From NCBI GenBank assembly GCA_030836605.1, contig JAUPMC010000087.1, positions 1-21,656 on the forward strand: 21,656 nucleotides of DNA, read 5' to 3'. This document shows positions 19,289-21,656 of the stretch, one piece after another. The number at the start of each line of letters is the position of its first letter. Position 1 is the stretch's first letter. The notes beneath the pieces were generated by a model. It was not told the DNA's origin, did no database searches, and was given only the letters and a program-made list of their open reading frames with translations. Origin of the DNA: Thermoplasmatota archaeon (GTDB taxonomy: Archaea; Thermoplasmatota; Thermoplasmata; UBA10834). A program made the translations under genes and the position numbers.

Positions 19289-21656
19289 TTGGAGAAATCC
19301 TCGGACTGTGCCTCCGACATCGGGAGGCTTGCACAATGCCCGCTAGACAAGCTCTATGCGGAGCTCGGAACGAGCATTAGAGGACTCTCTGCGGCTGATG
19401 CCGAACAGAAGCTGAAAGACCACGGTTCGAACATACTGCCCGAAGCGAAGAAGACTCCGCTTTCCCGCAAAGTCGTCATTCAGCTCAAGAATCTGTTCAA
19501 CGTGCTGTTGCTCTTCGCCGCATCCCTGTCATTCATCACTGGAGTGACTTCGCATGACACGAGTTCCATCCACATGGGTTTCGCAATCCTTCTCGTCGTC
19601 ATTGTGAGCGTTGTCTTCAGCCTGTTCCAAGAGCACCGTGCTGAACGCGCAATCGAAGCACTGCGCAGACTCGTGCCTGAGAACATCAAGGTCGTCCGCG
19701 ACGGCAAGGTGGCCCAGATCCTCGCATCCGGAATCGTTCCCGGAGACATCATCGCGCTCGAGGACGGGGACAAGGTGCCAGCCGACTCCCGCCTGGTCGT
19801 CGCTCATCAGTTCTCGGTAGACAACTCCATCCTGACGGGAGAATCGGAACCACAATCTCGCTCCGAAGCGTGCAACAACCTCCCGGATTGCACGGCCGAG
19901 GATATGACCAACCTGATCCTAGCTGGCACAACTATTGCGTCCGGATCTGCCACAGCAGTCGTCCTGAAGACCGGAATCGAGACGCGGTTCGGTCAAGTCA
20001 TCGGAATCGCACGTGCAATCGAGGAGCCCCTGAGTCCATTGCAGAGGGAGATCAACTACACCGCGAGGCTGAGCTTCATCGCTTCGATCTGCATCGGCGT
20101 CCTCTTCCTCATCATCGCACTACAGTTCCTCCACCTGCAATTCTCCGAGAGCCTGCTCTTCATGATCGGGGTGATGGTCTGCCTCGTGCCTGAAGGACTC
20201 CAGATGACTCTCACGCTCGCCCTTGCCATCAGCAGCGTCGCGATGTCCAAGCGCAACGTCGTGGTCAAGCGACTCTCAGCTGTCGAGACCCTTGGTTCCA
20301 CGACGGTCATCTGTACCGACAAGACGGGCACGGTCACCGAGGGCCAGATGACCGTCCGCAAGGTCTGGATGGGCGGCCAGGAATTCGACGTGTCGGGTGA
20401 AGGATACGAGCCCGAAGGACGCGTCGCCCTCGACGGCAAAGAACTGAAGGCTTCAGACAGGAGAGACCTGCACGTGCTCTGCAGAGTGGCGGCACTCGAC
20501 AACAAAGCCACCCTCATCCCACCCCTTGACCGGCGCAAGTTCCGGTGGACCGCAGTTGGGGACTCGACGGATGCGGCACTGCTGGTCCTCGCGGCCAAGG
20601 CAGGTATCGACCCCAAGATGGCTCTGAAGGAAGAGCCTCTGATGGGGATGATCCCTTTCGATTCGAACCGCAAGATGATGACGAGCGTGCACCAAAGCCC
20701 CGATGGCAAGGTCACAGCATACGTCAAGGGGGCTGGAAACGAAGTCCTTTCACGCTGCGACACTGTGCTCTGGGGGGACCAGATCGTCCCCATGACCGCC
20801 GAAATCGCCGGCAGGGTCAGCGCTCAGATTGACGCCTTCGCCCGAGAGGCCTATCGCGTGATCGCACTTGCATTCAGGGAGCTTGATGAGAAACCGGACA
20901 AGTGTGAATCCACATCAGTCGAGACCGAGCTGACATTCATCGGACTCACGGCGATTCTGGATCCGCCCAGGCACGATGTCGCCAAGGCCGTGGCCAAGGC
21001 GAGGGATGCTGGCATCAGGATCATAATGATGACAGGAGACCACAAGTTCACAGCAGAGGCAATCGCCCGCAAGGTCGGGATTATCACTTCGTCGGACAAC
21101 CAGGTGATCTCCTGTGAGCGACTCGCAGAAAGAACAGACGAAGAGCTTTCGGAAATCCTCAAGACCACCGAGCTGGTCTTCGCCAGAGTCACACCGGAGC
21201 AGAAGCTCAGGATAGTCCAAGTGCTCAAGAGGAGCGGGGAGACCGTCGCCGTGACTGGGGACGGCGTGAACGATGCTCCAGCGCTTATGGAGGCCGACAT
21301 CGGTGTCGCCATGGGCATTACGGGGACAGACGTGGCCCGCGAATCCGCGGACATGGTCCTTCTCGACGACAGTTTCGCCACCATAGTCGAGGGAGTGGAG
21401 ATCGGGAGATCGGTCTTCGAGAACCTGAAGAAGTTCGTGGTATACGTCTACGGCCACAACTGGGCGGAGCTGCTGACGTTCATAGTGTTCGTCCTCCTCC
21501 ACACGCCCCTGCCTCTGGCCGTCATTGGCGTCCTCACAATCGACCTATTGCTGGAGATTCCTCCCTCGCTCTCCCTCACAATGGAATCACCTGAACCGGG
21601 GATCATGAATCGACCACCCAGGTCGAGGAGGAGTCGGTTGTTCGACGCGAAGACCC
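19289..21656 (+). CDS. P2-type cation-transporting ATPase, Na+/K+-ATPase-like (P2C) features; 3' end beyond the window
   Basis: About 789 residues are present and open to the window end. Order: cation-ATPase N-terminal domain (LYAELGTSIRGLSAADAEQKLKDHG), two membrane helices, actuator domain with TGES at 183-186, helix 4 with PEGL at 301-304, phosphorylation site D344-K-T-G-T, nucleotide-binding KGA at 480-482, hinge TGDGVND at 656-662, helices 5 and 6. The enzyme pumps cations using ATP through an aspartyl-phosphate. By my alignment, E302, N724, E727, D752 and E756 match Na+/K+-ATPase E327, N776, E779, D804 and D808, which points to P2C rather than SERCA; the ion is inferred. The TTG start at 19289 is a weak choice. 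GTG 19199 is in frame, and ATG 19243 is one frame off. Codon use differs from the ribosomal genes (more GAA, GCA, TCA, CGC). Confidence 0.85.
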   Translation, partial: MEKSSDCASDIGRLAQCPLDKLYAELGTSIRGLSAADAEQKLKDHGSNILPEAKKTPLSRKVVIQLKNLFNVLLLFAASLSFITGVTSHDTSSIHMGFAILLVVIVSVVFSLFQEHRAERAIEALRRLVPENIKVVRDGKVAQILASGIVPGDIIALEDGDKVPADSRLVVAHQFSVDNSILTGESEPQSRSEACNNLPDCTAEDMTNLILAGTTIASGSATAVVLKTGIETRFGQVIGIARAIEEPLSPLQREINYTARLSFIASICIGVLFLIIALQFLHLQFSESLLFMIGVMVCLVPEGLQMTLTLALAISSVAMSKRNVVVKRLSAVETLGSTTVICTDKTGTVTEGQMTVRKVWMGGQEFDVSGEGYEPEGRVALDGKELKASDRRDLHVLCRVAALDNKATLIPPLDRRKFRWTAVGDSTDAALLVLAAKAGIDPKMALKEEPLMGMIPFDSNRKMMTSVHQSPDGKVTAYVKGAGNEVLSRCDTVLWGDQIVPMTAEIAGRVSAQIDAFAREAYRVIALAFRELDEKPDKCESTSVETELTFIGLTAILDPPRHDVAKAVAKARDAGIRIIMMTGDHKFTAEAIARKVGIITSSDNQVISCERLAERTDEELSEILKTTELVFARVTPEQKLRIVQVLKRSGETVAVTGDGVNDAPALMEADIGVAMGITGTDVARESADMVLLDDSFATIVEGVEIGRSVFENLKKFVVYVYGHNWAELLTFIVFVLLHTPLPLAVIGVLTIDLLLEIPPSLSLTMESPEPGIMNRPPRSRRSRLFDAKT

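Overview
This is a GC-rich archaeal chromosome segment. It holds nearly the complete S10-spc-alpha type ribosomal protein cluster, plus four accessory genes. Archaeal markers include S4e, L32e, L19e, an archaeal-type L18, an aIF1/SUI1 gene and the RNase P subunit Rpp29 inside the cluster, and Cbf5. Shine-Dalgarno sites of the GGAGGTGA type stand before most genes and AGG dominates the arginine codons. The long HhH-bearing N-terminus on L32e, the lack of L34e and L14e genes between cmk and cbf5, and the overall order suggest a Euryarchaeota-type lineage, most likely a Thermoplasmatota relative (for example Methanomassiliicoccales-like). That taxonomic call is inference.

Region 1 (1-11021, + strand): rpl4 (3' end only), rpl23, rpl2, rps19, rpl22, rps3, rpl29, aIF1 (SUI1), rnp1 (Rpp29), rps17, rpl14, rpl24, rps4e, rpl5, rps14, rps8, rpl6, rpl32e, rpl19e, rpl18, rps5, rpl30, rpl15. 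Genes abut or overlap (ATGA, TAATG and TGATG junctions), so they are very probably one transcript with coupled translation. Several proteins carry low-complexity tails: the S19 N-terminus, the S3 and L29 C-termini, and the acidic linker of L32e.

Region 2 (11087-14880, + strand): secY, a DUF106/EMC3-like membrane insertase, cytidylate kinase and the pseudouridine synthase cbf5. It continues the ribosomal cluster and joins protein synthesis to membrane insertion and rRNA modification. An adenylate kinase gene, often found next to secY in archaea, is not here.

Region 3 (14882-18748, - strand): a metallo-beta-lactamase/beta-CASP nuclease-like gene, convergent with cbf5 with a single base between stop codons. 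Upstream of it is a large gene for a protein with about six membrane segments, a coiled coil of roughly 470 residues and a C-terminal KaiC/RecA-like domain whose Walker B acid is missing. This is the most unusual gene of the window.

Region 4 (18749-19288): an AT-richer gap of about 540 bases with divergent promoter-like elements, an inverted repeat and one doubtful small ORF.

Region 5 (19289-21656, + strand): the first 789 or so residues of a P2-type cation-transporting ATPase with Na+/K+-ATPase-like (P2C) ion-site residues. It runs off the window, its start is uncertain, and its codon use differs from the rest.
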